64,000 bases of DNA from Cadophora sp. MPI-SDFR-AT-0126. Its lineage: Eukaryota; Ascomycota; Leotiomycetes; Helotiales; Ploettnerulaceae. The position numbers and the translations under genes are program-made. The stretch is from the NCBI GenBank assembly GCA_020747065.1, contig JAGMVK010000006.1, positions 1,798,001 through 1,862,000 of the forward strand. Reading direction: 5' to 3'. This document shows, one piece after another, positions 34,027-45,884 of the stretch. Under the pieces are notes generated by a model. It saw only the letters and a list, made by a program, of their open reading frames with translations. It searched no databases and was not told the DNA's origin. The first letter of the stretch is position 1; every line of letters begins with the position of its first letter.

Positions 34027-37005
34027 TCAAGCACTTGGTCCAGCAGTTAGAGCAGGAGTCAAAGCACGGCGCAGAGCCTGCTCGATCGCAGCCCATTCAG
34101 CAGATGCAACTTGAGACAGAGTCAAGGCTGCAAACTCCTTCGGGTCTTTGGGAAGGTTGATGAGCTTGACCAGTTCTCCGAACAAGCTTGGTGGTGCGCT
34201 CTGGTGTCCTTTGGCGGCCTTCTGAGCAAGTGTCAATTCTGGCTTTGCTCCAATGGTCTCACGGATGAGTGCGGCATAGAACTATCAATTTGTCAGAAGT
34301 GTTCTGGGTCATATATGAACAGAAACGTACCAGAATGAGATCACTTGGAGCACCAGCTTTTGGGCCAATGGTCCAGAGATCCTTCCAGAAAGCGGCATAA
34401 GCAGGAACGCCCATCTCAGAAGCAAGTTGATCGTCAATGCCACACTTCCAGCAAATATCATCCTTTTGGGAGGGAGAGAAACCAGGGCACTTTAATGCAG
34501 CACGCCAGACTCGCTTGAGGAGCATAGGTGTGAGATTGATATTTTCATGCTCGTTGTTGATGCGGTCCTGAAGGAGGTCGATCAGTTGAAGAGTGACTTT
34601 GTGAAGCTGGTTGCGGTCGTCAATGGTGATGTAATCAACCATGTACCAAGGATACTGCTGACTTTAGTACATGTAGATTGAGTCCATCTAGAACTAAACA
34701 TACCTTGAGTAAGGTGCTGATGAGACACTCAAATGGACGTTGTGGACAGTCCTTGGAGAATGGGGACTACACGAACATATCAGCAAATAAACTTGCCACC
34801 AGTCTTATCGAAACTTACACGCTGCGGAGCCTCCACATGCTTGACCAACATAACCAACTCCTCCTTGCTGATGAAACCTTGAAAACCGGAGTTGTGCTTG
34901 TCAGTCATATCTCTCGGCTTGATAATTGGTCTCGAACCGGACCAAGTGACATTCTTAGCCTTAGGGAACAAATCATGCATCAGCTGCTCCTGGCACGACA
35001 ACTCGACCTCAACATGTCTCTGACCAAGTCTTCCACCCCGACCACCAGTCCGATTCGTCTCAAAGCGATTGACGGCATTGACCGCCTCATTGAAGTTGAT
35101 AAACTCAACATAGCAGTCCAATGTCTTGCTGGTAACACGCTCCATGACAATATGCACGGGCTCGAAATCTTGCTCGTTAATGATGCGGGCGTTGCGGCCG
35201 AGGAAGGCGAGAACTTCGGGGCGGTTGACGGAGTACGGGATGTTCTTGATCTTGATGACGCCCCAAGTGTCTTCTCTGGCTAGGCGGCAGTACTCGGTCA
35301 TGGGGAGGTTGACGGGCTCGAGGGCATCGGAGATTGCGGGCTTACCATTGGCAGTTAGACGTCTCAAGGGAGCGCTGATAGCGGGCTTCTGGAGCAGTCC
35401 TCCTCCTGTGTATGGACTCAGATGTTGTGGTAGAGGGGCAAAGGGGTTGAGAGCTGGCTTGATGGGAGTGACGCGCTGAATTGTGGTGGTAAATGGGTCC
35501 GCATCGCTGCGAAGACCGAGACTAGCAGAATTGACAGATGGTAGAGTAACGCCAGCCTGCGCAAGGATGTCACCTCCGGAGAGTTTTGAGTCCGCCGAAA
35601 GTTCCAAGCTTGACATCTTTGGTGGAGGGGCAGGGAAGACGTTCTCGAGCCAATTGGTCATGGCCTGCTTGCTGCTTGGGTCTGTGGAAGGGACAAGAGT
35701 CTGGCCACGTCTCGATCTGAGGGTTGGAGTTCGGCTGTTGCGAGGCTCGGAGCTGAATTCTTGTGGGCGGCGAGCAACTGGTGTTGGACTACCTAGTCCT
35801 GTTGTTTCCTCGTTGTTGGTATCGGATGAGAGGGAAGAGGACGGCTCGGTAGAGGAGTTGATCGTTGAAGCCTTGCTCTTAGTTGGGCTGGTGGAGTTCA
35901 CTCTTGAAGGGGTGCGGGAGGGAGGTTGAACTGGGCCGCCGTTTTGGACTTCGTGAGATGCGATCTCGGGGTGCTGACCTTGGTTCGCGTTGACCACTGG
36001 AGCAGTTGCCAAGTTGGATGGAGTGTACGAAGGAGCTGCTGCGTTGGGCTTCGTACTACCGTAGTATGTCGACTTTCCACGGTTGATGTTGGAAGGTAAT
36101 GTATACGGAGCCTGAACGGCATACTGGTGTTGACCTTGGTACTGTCCTCCCCAAGCCTGACCTGGTGGATTATAGCCATTGCCATTTGCAGAGCCATACT
36201 GATTGTTCTGGTAGGTTTGGTTGACAGCCCCGTAGTTCGTGTTGTTTGTATAGCCGTTGTCAGCCTGACCATGACCTTGATATCCGTACGCATTCATCGC
36301 CGCACCTTGTCCGTAGTGACCATAAGGATTATGATTCGAAGCACCATCATATGCTGTAGGGCCACCATTCTGAACAGAACCATAAGGATGAGCAGCCGGG
36401 TACTGAACAGCACCATTTCCAGGTCCATATGGATTAGGTGCAGTGTATCCACCATTTTGCTGTTGATAACCACCCATCGATCCTCTCCGATCATACCCGC
36501 CATGTTCACCATCAACAGCCACGCCATAGTCGGACATCTGCTTCTGAGGAGGAACATAAGTGCCATAACCCGACGTAGTCTTAAGCTGAGTAGAATACCC
36601 ATTATTGACCGGCCCATACGAAGCAGCCTTAGGCGTATTCGCAAACCCCAATGAAGGTGAAGCAAACCCCTCACCCACCGGCGGTGCAAAAGGCTGAACA
36701 CTCGGATTCAAACCCTTCCCCGCGGCAGGAGTGGCACTCACGAAAGTCGAACTGCTGTTCAAGTCCGGAGTCGCAAACGGCAATGCACCATTATCGATCT
36801 GGCCATACCACTGCTCATCTTGCATAGCCTGCAGCTGCGACGCCTGCTGCTGGTGATACGAGCCGGGGACCTGGGTGCGAACTGAGCCTTGCGAGTCGGT
36901 GCTATCGGTGCTGAGGTTTGTGCTGCTGGAGAGGAATTGCGGGACGTTTGTGGGAGCGCCTCCTTTGCCAGTGGGCAGATTCAGGTTGGCTATGCGGCGG
37001 GACAT
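34027..37005 (-). CDS. RRM RNA-binding protein with long prion-like low-complexity domain
   Basis: Exons 37005-34819, 34766-34704, 34654-34331 and 34281-34027 give 812 residues from the chosen ATG (MSRRIANLNLPTGKGG). The frame stays open for 200 codons upstream to 37605, but that part is low-complexity and pyrimidine-rich, so I take it as probable 5'UTR. Residues about 60-340 are rich in Gln, Asn, Gly, Tyr and Ser with repeated NGGY/NPYG/YGxxNG units, like prion-like domains. A Ser/Thr/Pro-rich stretch follows. One RRM starts at TWGVIKIKNIPYSVNRPEV (RNP2-like) and continues to QRHVEVELSCQEQLM, resembling hnRNP F/H-type RRMs. A C-terminal helical region (residues about 620-812) completes it. 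The function is not known to me; RNA granule assembly is an inference from composition. Confidence 0.88.
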
Positions 37006-39346
37006 CGCGGTGGTGATGAGGGGAGGACGTCTTGGTTCGTGGGTTGGTGTTGAGAAGGGTGAGGGGGAGGAGGAGCTGGAGCTGAAGAAGAAGAATTTAG
37101 GTGGTGAGGAGACAGGAAAAGCCTCCGTTGTTGATGTTTTGTCGCTCTGCAATGGAGCCGGTGGTGTTGTTGGGAGGTTTCGCGAGGTAGAAGGGAAAGA
37201 GAAAGAAGAAGGTGGTGATAGTGTTTTCGCTGCTGCCTCGATATTCACTCTGAAAAAGTCAAGATGGGTTAGACTATTGTCGTTGGTGCCGGCAAGGATG
37301 TATGTGGTTGCTTCAGGAGCGCTCTGCTTCACCACGTGCGGCAGAATCGAAAGTGAACTCCTGTCTCTCCTCAGCGGGTCAGCATCGACAAATGTCTGAG
37401 ATGGGAGGAAGGTTCGCGAGTCGGCAAGGCTGTCTTTGTTCTGGCTATTATTGTCATTGTAGCCTTGTTTGTTGTCGTGGAAGCTTGGACCATAGCGTCG
37501 GCCTGATGTTGCGTCGTCGATCTGCTCCATTGTTTTCTTTCGCTTTAGCGAGGTTAGCCGAAGGCTGGAATTCCGCCGCTTTCTTCTGAGTGCACGACCG
37601 TTCATCGTAGCGCAATCCGATTTTTCCAGAGAGATCTGGTGAGTGATGGGAGATTAGTAGTATTTCTGAATTTTGTTCTTTGTGGCAGTGTGTACAGTGC
37701 AGTCGTGTCTTATTCTGTTCAGTTTGGTCAGCGATCAGTCGTCGTGGCAATCAGGAGGTTTGAAGCACAATCGTCGTAAACACGGTTTCTCTCACGAACA
37801 CCTCTCCCAAGATGATCTAGACATATCAGTGACTCTTATTGTATGGTTTGGAGATCGGAGATTTCCTTCGTACCAGGCGTAGAAGTCGACCCACGGGAGC
37901 GGTGCAGATGTTGAAGGTTGAATTGTTGTGTATTGCAAGGTTGATATTGAAAGAAGAAGAAGTATAGATCTTAGATTTGAACATAGTGAAGAAAGAAAGA
38001 TGAGAGTGAGTTAAGATATTACCGAGACACTAGTTGGCACATGGCATAAACGGGTACTGGCCTGGAGCTAGTCTTTTCGAAAGATCTTAGGGAGGGGAGA
38101 TATGGACGTGTAGTGAAAGGGAACTATGTAGCGAGGGTTCTGGAGAGTATTTGAAAAAAAACCTTTGATCATGTTTGAGAGGCCCTAGAGACTTTGGGAT
38201 CTCGGGTTCCCCAAGTGCTTCGAAGGAGACGTAGGTTTTGGACGTTCATCCCCTCCTTCGAAGTCCAAAAACCTTGAGGTGACTTTCTCTTGCATCACGA
38301 TACAGACCTACCAGCTTTGTGGGAATGGCTTGCAAGTATCCTGAGGGATCCTCGAATTGTATGTTGGTTCCAGCTGCTGTCATAAAGCGCTCGCTACTTA
38401 TCCTCTTCAAATACTCAACTATTACAACCGGCTCCAGGACTTCCTAGATGCAAAAACACAACCAATCAATACAGCCGACTACTATCAAAGGATATGTCAG
38501 CAAAAGATCCTCGGACCATCCGCGGACCTCTAGGACCGAGAAATATAGACTTTTGCAGCAGCAGCAGCAGCCACCAAACTCTCGAACGGTCTCGCAACGG
38601 TGGCAGAGGACACCAGACCAACATCGACAACAAATGTTGTGGTTACTCCCAATTTATGGGTTCTCTTATCCAACGCCGTTCAAACTCCGACTAATAACGC
38701 AATTACAGAACGATCAATCCGCTTATCCCGAGGTATAAGGGATCACATCTTAGTTTCAGATTGCCAAACTGAAGGGTTAATTTGATCTCCAGAATGATCG
38801 TGTGGAGCTTTCCACAGCGTCGAGAAGTCGTCTCAGTGATGCGTTTTCTCTCGGCACGAGGCTGAATAGACTTTGGTGATGATTAAGATATCCGTGTACT
38901 TCAGATGAGATAGTGCAGCATGTTAAGTCAACCTGGTCGTCCTCGAGGTCTTTGCCCTTTTGAAATGCCAGTTCCGTACAATTTTTATATCTAAGCTTCT
39001 TTTGGGAGCTGAAGATACAATAGACTGACTGCCCCTCCTTTACCATCTAAATGCTTCTGCGGCTAGCTCAAATTTGGATCATCAAAAAGTTACTCTGATG
39101 ATGATAGTATACTCCCTGTGAGGTCGATAGATGTTGGCAACTCCTCTTTCACGATTACGATGCTGTGAGTTCAAGGCAAAGACATCTCATTAGATACTAA
39201 GCCAGATAAGTTAAATAAGATGAACATTTCTAGATGCCAGAACGAAGTGTTTTGCGATGACTTTAGTCACAGCTATTCGAAACAAGTTTTAAAAAATGTA
39301 AACTCCCTCAGACATGTCTCGAAAGTAAAAGACAGAAAATCAAGAC
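37006..39346. other. 5' region of the RRM gene and intergenic DNA
   Basis: The first 600 bases (37006-37605) are an in-frame extension of the RRM ORF, probably leader. A purine-rich stretch lies near 37950-38010. Nested inverted repeats sit at 38218-38274. A plus-strand ORF at 38448-38738 contains a CAG run (Gln repeat) but nothing recognisable. The 3' flank of the VOC gene lies at the right. Confidence 0.55.
38218..38274. repeat. Interleaved inverted repeats
   Basis: CTTCGAAGGAG at 38218-38228 pairs with CTCCTTCGAAG at 38253-38263. AGGTTTTGGAC at 38233-38243 pairs with GTCCAAAAACCT at 38263-38274 with one bulged base. The order A-B-A'-B' is interleaved. The 8-mer palindrome CTTCGAAG occurs in both A arms. 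Confidence 0.75.
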
Positions 39347-39928
39347 TCAAAGTTCAGGAACCCCTCTCGGTCCAATTTCAACCCTCTTCTTGATGACCGC
39401 ATCGTCCTCCCCATTCTGCACCCTCTTCACAAACACATCCGGATCAAAATCAGTACCAATCGGATTCTCCGCAAACTCCGTACTCTTCATGAACTTGTCC
39501 GCCTCCTCCAGCGTCGCAAAGTTGTCAACCTGAGTCTCGATATCGTTCCCATCAGGATCACGATAATACATGCTCGTGGTCGGACCGTGGTTCACACACC
39601 AATACGGCTCGATGCCGTTCGCTTGACGCTGTTTATACGCAAGAGCCAAGTCGTGCAGCGAGTTGAACGTGAATGCGAAGTGCAGAAGTCCCGCTGCTTT
39701 GGGGTCGCGGGGCTTGACATCGGGCATGCAGACGATGGCGACGCGGTGGTGCTCTTCGTCGTATGAGAGAAAGGCGAGGGGCCCGGCCTCGTAGCGGGCG
39801 TCTGCTGAGAGGAAGGTCTTGTAGAAGCTGACCATCTTGTCGAATTGGGAGGGTTGGGTTTTGAGGACGATGTGGGCGAGGTAAGAGGGCTTGATGACGG
39901 TTTTTCCAGGGTTTGAGAGGGTCGCCAT
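39347..39928 (-). CDS. VOC-superfamily protein (glyoxalase/extradiol dioxygenase type)
   Basis: One exon of 193 residues. The vicinal oxygen chelate fold shows its metal ligands at His19 (YLAHIVLKT), His83 (GLLHFAFTF) and Glu131 (GNDIETQVD). The order and the MYYRDPDGNDIE segment match the catalytic half of biphenyl-2,3-diol 1,2-dioxygenase-like proteins. Such enzymes open catechol rings using Fe(II); a glyoxalase-type role cannot be excluded. A second VOC module is absent. The C-terminal 40 residues are a charged tail. No signal peptide. It stands alone, with no aromatic-degradation neighbours within 5 kb. Confidence 0.9.
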   Translation of the reverse strand: MATLSNPGKTVIKPSYLAHIVLKTQPSQFDKMVSFYKTFLSADARYEAGPLAFLSYDEEHHRVAIVCMPDVKPRDPKAAGLLHFAFTFNSLHDLALAYKQRQANGIEPYWCVNHGPTTSMYYRDPDGNDIETQVDNFATLEEADKFMKSTEFAENPIGTDFDPDVFVKRVQNGEDDAVIKKRVEIGPRGVPEL

Positions 39929-40008
39929 GATGAAAGCTGTGTTTTCTGTTTGGAATTTACTTGATCGATGATTCAGGAAGTTGAGGTGTGAAAATAAACT
40001 TATATATG

Positions 40009-40206
40009 TATACCGAGAATTAGAGTTGAAGAGGTGCAGAAATGAATCTATGCCGATATTCAGAGTTGATGTATGGAGATGAGTTTATGCCGAGAATTGG
40101 AGTTGAATCTATGCCGAGAATCAGAATTGAAGTATGGAGACTTATATATGCCGCGAATTAGAGTTGAAGTGTGAAGATGAATTTATACCGAAAATTGGAG
40201 TTGAAG
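40009..40206. repeat. Degenerate 37-bp minisatellite upstream of the VOC gene
   Basis: Six copies of a core close to TATGCCGAGAATTAGAGTTG begin at 40009, 40049, 40086, 40110, 40147 and 40184. The spacings are 40, 37, 24, 37 and 37 bp, so one copy lacks the spacer. It starts about 80 bp upstream of the VOC start codon, inside its likely promoter. Confidence 0.85.
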
Positions 40207-40210
40207 AGGA

Positions 40211-41170
40211 ATCAGCGAAGTAAACTCGATCGTCGAGCCGGATGTCCTCGGCTGAGAAGATAAGCCGTTATCCGTCATACCCGAAGCTGGCTAATTGGTT
40301 GCCTGCCCGAAATGTATGTAAGACTTATTGCTTAGTCGACGTTGCAGCGCCATGTAGAGTGTCAGATCCGGATTTTAGGTCGACTCCCGCTTACTTGAGC
40401 TTGACAAAGGATAAGATGTCCTATGAGAATTTACACCACTATGATCATGACAAACGACCAAGCGGTGCTGATGAAGCGGTGTTGCAATCATTGCTAAGCT
40501 GCTTGGGCTGAAGTTACCTCGCACTTTTTGAGGTTAGCATCAGCAACATAGTTCACAATGCAGTAACGGTAGATGGTTGATTGAGACCTCATTCCCATGT
40601 TTGATATACACTTATTATACCCCAACACGTGTATGCAAAGATCCTTGAAAACACAATGAAACCGACTTTTAGAAATACAATCCGAACTGACGAAATTAAG
40701 TATGTGAGCCACGCAAAATTCGAAAAAAAAGGGTATCCGCTGAACATCTGAAACCTCCTCTGCATGTTCAATACCGTTCATGTACACCAGCTCCTCCTAG
40801 CCTTGAAAATGAAGCGAAATATGCAAAATGCCGCCCCTATACAACAAAATATGTGAAGAGTTTGGTGTTCTGTTACTCAGCTGGAAGTGAAAAAGGACGA
40901 ATATAAAGTCGACTAAGCTTTGAACACATCATGTCAAGATCGCCAAGGCTCCAACGGTCAATCGGTCAATCAAAGCCTCCTGACGCCCCGCTCCTGTAGC
41001 GAGGTTGGATTCTGGACAGCTCCAGCATGTTCAAGATGCGAAATGACCTCCCTGAGAAGATGGACTAGTACACTATCGGTCTGCTTGACCGCGTCGTCAA
41101 GTGCACTATAGGTAGCATGTAGAATGCTCTTATCGCTTACTATGGCATTGTCAGATCGGACAGTTAAGAG
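40211..41170. other. Intergenic region, nothing recognised
   Basis: AT-rich DNA between the minisatellite and the 3' end of the Clr5-ankyrin gene. No protein-like ORF was seen. Confidence 0.6.
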
Positions 41171-43862
41171 CTAGCTTTGGGACAGGGCTATACTTGAGAA
41201 TGCATTGACATTGGCGCCAGCCTCAATGAGACTTCGCACGGAGTCGGGCCGGCCACGAACAGCAGCATGGTACAAAGCTGTGAGGCCTTCTCGGTCCTTC
41301 ATATCAACGTTGACTTCATTTCTTGTGCGAGAGCTTTGGTCCTTCCACAGGATCGTGTCCAGGTATTTTGACATGGTCGCTCCCGTTTCATTCTCGTCCC
41401 ACGGGCGATCGCAGATAAATGACTTCAGCGGGTGACTTCCCTCGCGGTTGTGAGCATTCAGATCGACTCCCTTCGCGATAAAGTATTCCAGATTCAGGAG
41501 CATGTAATTGCCCTCACGGTGTGGTCTGTCCTGGGCAGACCGAGTTGACCTCAAGTGCTCAACATTGGAGAGGACTTTGCTGCTGGCGTCGATCCTAGAG
41601 AGCGCATGAACTACATTTTCACAACTTTCCGTATCAACATATGACGGTTGTCGACGGGCTCTGGCGATAATGTTCTGGGCTTTATTCTGCTTAATTCGTT
41701 CCAACCTGAATTCAGCGACAATGATAGCTCCGCACGTCATCGCTTCTTCGGCATCATCAGCCTCCTCGGGCACTTCTTTAATTTGCTGAAGCGTATTGAC
41801 CGGAATTGGATCAATGACTTGGCCATGAGAGTCATAGCTAAGAGGGAAGACCTCTTCAGCCGATCTGCCGAATCGATCCAATACCGTGGAAGAGAATCCA
41901 GAGTGTTTGAGCATACTGACAATGGATTAGCATACATAGAATATAGAGCCAAATATGCCACAGTAAGTGCTGCTTCGACAGAGTACGTATGTCCGCTCCT
42001 CTTACCCACACGTATCATCCTCCTTCGCGGCGATGTGTCCGACCGGCATGATGCAGGTAACATGTCAAATATCTGGGCAAAGAAAACATATTGACTCACT
42101 CAAATATCTTCGCCTTGAGATCTGGTTCTGAGATCTTCAATGCCAGTGCGTGCATGACAGTCTGTCCGTCATTGTCTCTCCATTTTGAGACTCTTTCCAG
42201 TTGCAGCAGTCCCAAGAGCCTGATTAGATCATCGCCTCTCAAGCAATCCGAGTTCGGCTCAAGCGTGAAAGGTTGTAGCGGTCTTAAGCAGTAGATAAAT
42301 AGTTCTCCTGCGGTATTGGCCAAATATGGGTCCACACCAACATCAATTAGGGCTTTCAGATGCAAGAAGCTAGCACCGCCAGCAGCGGCATACTGTAATT
42401 AAAGGTCAGCCTGTCCACTGAGTCTCAAATTCTCGAGGCTGGTCATGCCGCTATGAGATGGCCGTCGGTTTGGAGACTTCCATTCCTGCGTGGTTAGGAA
42501 AAAGCACGGAATGACTTACGTGTAGCGCCGTGTTGCCCGCTGCGTCCAAGGCCCCGAAGTTGTAAACATCTTTCAACCTGAGCTCACTCAAGAAGACTTC
42601 TAGCTTCAAGTATCTTGCTGACCAACCGAGATTATGGATACCAGAATAGTGGCATGAAGCACACGTTGGAATGTCCTTGCACTGAGATTTGCCCTGGGGC
42701 TCGTGTAAAACCTGACATGCGACCCGATACAGTCCGTTGAATTCGTCCAGGGAATGTGAATTGATCCGTCGGACTTCTTCTAAAGTCAACGAAGACGCAT
42801 GACCACTTGCATACCCCGAGTCTTCGGTAGAGTTTGTAAACTGTGAAACGGCATATCGTTTTCGACCGCGGTTCGAGGCGCTGGACTTCGGTCTGAATAA
42901 TGACCGGATCTTGCTGCGTGCACCAGTGTTTGAAGCACCGATGAGCTTTTGAAATGGAAGCTTGACGACAGAATTGGAGGATTCCGAGCTTGTGGTTGAG
43001 AATTGGAAGGGCACTGGATTAGCGTCCAGGTCCATCAAAGAAGGGTTAGGAGACATGGGCCTGAACTGAGCTGTATCGATCTTCGAACATTGGGAGCTTG
43101 GGCTAAAAGCGTGCAGATCTTGAATTGACGATTGCTCAGGTACAGAGAGAGGAAGCTCAGAATCTGTCTCGATGCCAAAATATGACGCACCATTGAGCTC
43201 CATACTTTGGTCAGGATACTGGTACGAATGGTCGGTAGTGTTTGTGGGTGCATCGAAGCCGTTGCCATTGGAAAGCCATGAAGGAAAGACCAGCCCAGGG
43301 GCTAGACTCGATGTTAATGATGAAGCGCCAGCAGAAGCATTCCCAAAATTGTTGCTTGCGACCGCTTGTTCATCTTCCAGTTGTGTTCCGCCACGGAGAT
43401 CTTGTGCTCCAAAGAATTGCTCTGAGCCTGGCGTACTAATGTCATATTCATGCCCCCAAGATACGCCTGCGTCCCCGGATGTAGAGTTGTTGAATGGAGA
43501 ATGTAGGCCACTCCCTACAAAAGAATTCGTGTCGAAGGGTGGAGATTGAGCTTTCATCCATGCACTGGACGATGTATCGAGTTCTGCTGAAACATTGGGT
43601 GGAAACTGTGAGTCGAGGAGCTTCGTCCGCCCAACGGGATCAGTTGGATAGCCCATCTGTTTGAACTTGAGATAAACAGATCGTTGACTTGGTAGAGTTA
43701 GCCTCCATTGAGCCCGTTTTGGAAGTGGTTTTACCATGGCTCAAAGCCGTCGCACTGGATAGCCTTATGAATATCCGGAATCGAAGTCTGGCTGTTGTAG
43801 AGCTCCACCATTCGCGGTAGATGAGCGGCCCAATCCCATTTCTGCTGTCTTATGCTTGACAT
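41171..43862 (-). CDS. Clr5-domain protein with ankyrin repeats
   Basis: Exons 43862-43735, 43687-42520, 42392-42100 and 41915-41171 join to 777 residues. Residues 1-55 are a Clr5 domain: QQKWDWAAHLPRMVELYN, then SIPDIHKAIQ, then, across the 47-nt intron with a CTAAC branch site, QRSVYLKFKQMGY. The next 280 residues are Ser/Asn-rich and likely disordered. A region with CKDIPTCASCHYSGIHNLGW follows, then ankyrin-type repeats: LDAAGNTALHYAAAGG, DNDGQTVMHALAL and, at the C-terminus, DREGLTALYHAAVRGRPDSVRSLIEAGANVN. Clr5 is a heterochromatin factor domain in fission yeast. Large fungal families of Clr5-ankyrin proteins exist, mostly without a known role. The third intron is 184 nt. Confidence 0.85.
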
Positions 43863-45500
43863 TTTGGCGTCTGGCGTAGCTATCTCATGAACATCAGACG
43901 GTTGAGAAGTTCGTTGGTTGCCTAAGTTGCACCAGACAGTATAATATTATGCCACTGACAGAGCGCATGCCGGCACAGCTGAGTTCGAGGTCTGAGTATG
44001 GGACTGGCCAATCTGATGAAGGTTGGATCAAAATATGATCGTGGCCTGGGAAGCAACTCGAGGACGATCGTTCGACCGTTGACCACACGGGCTACAGAGA
44101 GCAAAAGCGAGTCGCGAGGGCGGGGCGCACGATAGCGACTGCGGCTGAGAAGGCAACACTGCAGCTGAAAAATGAAATGAATGGGCTGTCAATTGAGTAC
44201 GGTCGAAGTTTGCAACTTCATGAGTGTCAAGACGTTGTTGAAGGTTTATGATGAAGGAACTCGACGATGTCAACTGGCGTGCAGAACATAGCGTAGGTAC
44301 GAGTACCCCAAGAGAGACGGCCGAGCACAGAAACAGTGGCGGATAAGAACTAGCGGGGAGCAAGGGGTCGCCCTGTCCAACAATTCGCACGCACTCTATC
44401 ACAGCTTCTAGAAGGATGATGGAAGGATTCCCGCGCTAGCGACCCATCTGCAGCACTTCAGCCATCCAATCTTTAGCATCCCTGAGGTCCTTGAGACCCA
44501 TGGATGCAAGCCATAAGTTGCTTTGCAGGGAGAATGAAAGGCCAGGATAATACAAGGCCATTGTTGCTATGCTCGAACAGAAAACAAACAGAAAGTACTG
44601 TAGCCGAGTCCAGTCCCCTAGGACAACACTCTGCTCTGCATCATATCAACGGCCAGCGCGCCATCGTCGTGAACGTCACTACTGTACGCCGACAAAAGGA
44701 TGCCTCGACCAAGTCCAGAGCAATCCAGCAAATAGAGTCCGAGAGCCACTGCTGATCTCGTCTTTTAAGTTTCGAGTACAGCCAACAGGGACACCGATGC
44801 TGCAAGCTTGCAGTTCGGTGAGCGGACAAGGGTTTCCAGCCACTTTGCAAGCTTGCATCGACGACCAACAAGGATCCGCACCGGTGTACAACGACACGCT
44901 TCTTCATTACGAGAGAGAGCGCGTGATAAAGCAAGCTGAAATCAGAGCGGTCGGTCATCCACTGTGACAAAACAGAGCTTTCTGATAATTGTGGCAACAG
45001 ACCGGCCTACGAAAGACTTTCAGGCCTGAGACACGAGAGCAAACTGCAAGCGAGAGAAGGACGATGGCTGACAAGACGGAAGAAGAGAACTCGAGGAAGC
45101 CGTACTGCACTGCAAGCACAGGCCAACCGGATGGTAATGAAGCTGAACTGCCGTTCCAGTGTCGGCAGATAAATTGATGTTGTGAAGCAGAAATTTTGGC
45201 GTCGTCCCGTTTGGCTTCCGCTTGGACTGAGAGTTCACAGGACCCGCTCTTGCAAGTCACGATTTCCACAACGCTGGCTGCTGGAAAGCGCAACACGGGT
45301 TGCAACATCGCAACAGCTTATTGCTAACAGGAACTACAAAATCTGTTCAGAAACCCATTGTATAAGATTGCTTTGGGACATGGAAATTAGAGTTGGCAAG
45401 AACGAATGCCCTATCACATGACCCGTTCACGTGATTCGAATCAAAGACCGCCCTCAACTATATCATTAGTCTTACTCTCACGTACCCAAGTACAACTGAA
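43863..45500. other. Intergenic region with paired palindromes
   Basis: The promoter side of the Clr5-ankyrin gene. Plus-strand ORFs at 44504-44755 and 44569-44967 overlap in different frames and resemble nothing known. Two copies of a palindrome lie at 44800-44857. Confidence 0.5.
44800..44857. repeat. Two copies of palindrome TGCAAGCTTGCA
   Basis: A 14-bp perfect palindrome (CTGCAAGCTTGCAG, 44800-44813) and a 12-bp one (TGCAAGCTTGCA, 44846-44857) are 45 bp apart (start of the 12-bp core to start). Paired palindromes suggest a site for a dimeric DNA-binding protein. Confidence 0.7.
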
Positions 45501-45884
45501 ATGTCTCTTACTGCTTCATCTTCTACGGTAGCATGTTCTGGTTCCTGCACTGAAGGGCAAGTAGACCCGGCCATCTCAACCAATTCAACTGTTGACCTCA
45601 CGTTAAGTCGAACCACACCCGAAACATCGCAAGCAGATGTGCCTTCCGTGGCCCGCGACATTGAATCGAATATTTACAGCAATTATTGCGCGGGAATATC
45701 ATCAAACACACTATATTCCCCAATCATTTTCTCCCACCGAAGGATATCCGACTCCATGGAACGATATCTCAGAGATCCAGTACTGCCTATTCCACGATCT
45801 CACTACCGACAAATGGCTGATGGAAAGACGGAGCGACAAGCTATGGCTCGCATGGATAGTATACTGAAGAGCATTAGTCTGTAG
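45501..45884 (+). CDS. Small hypothetical ORF, doubtful
   Basis: An ATG-started ORF of 127 residues, Ser/Thr-rich at the N-terminus, no known domain. In the next frame over the same DNA, 45637-45867 reads as more protein-like text (SPTEGYPTPWNDISEIQYCL, then KLWLAWIVY). A splice joining the first part to the second frame is possible, but I cannot choose sites. It may be an intact orphan gene, a decaying one, or chance. Confidence 0.25.
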   Translation: MSLTASSSTVACSGSCTEGQVDPAISTNSTVDLTLSRTTPETSQADVPSVARDIESNIYSNYCAGISSNTLYSPIIFSHRRISDSMERYLRDPVLPIPRSHYRQMADGKTERQAMARMDSILKSISL

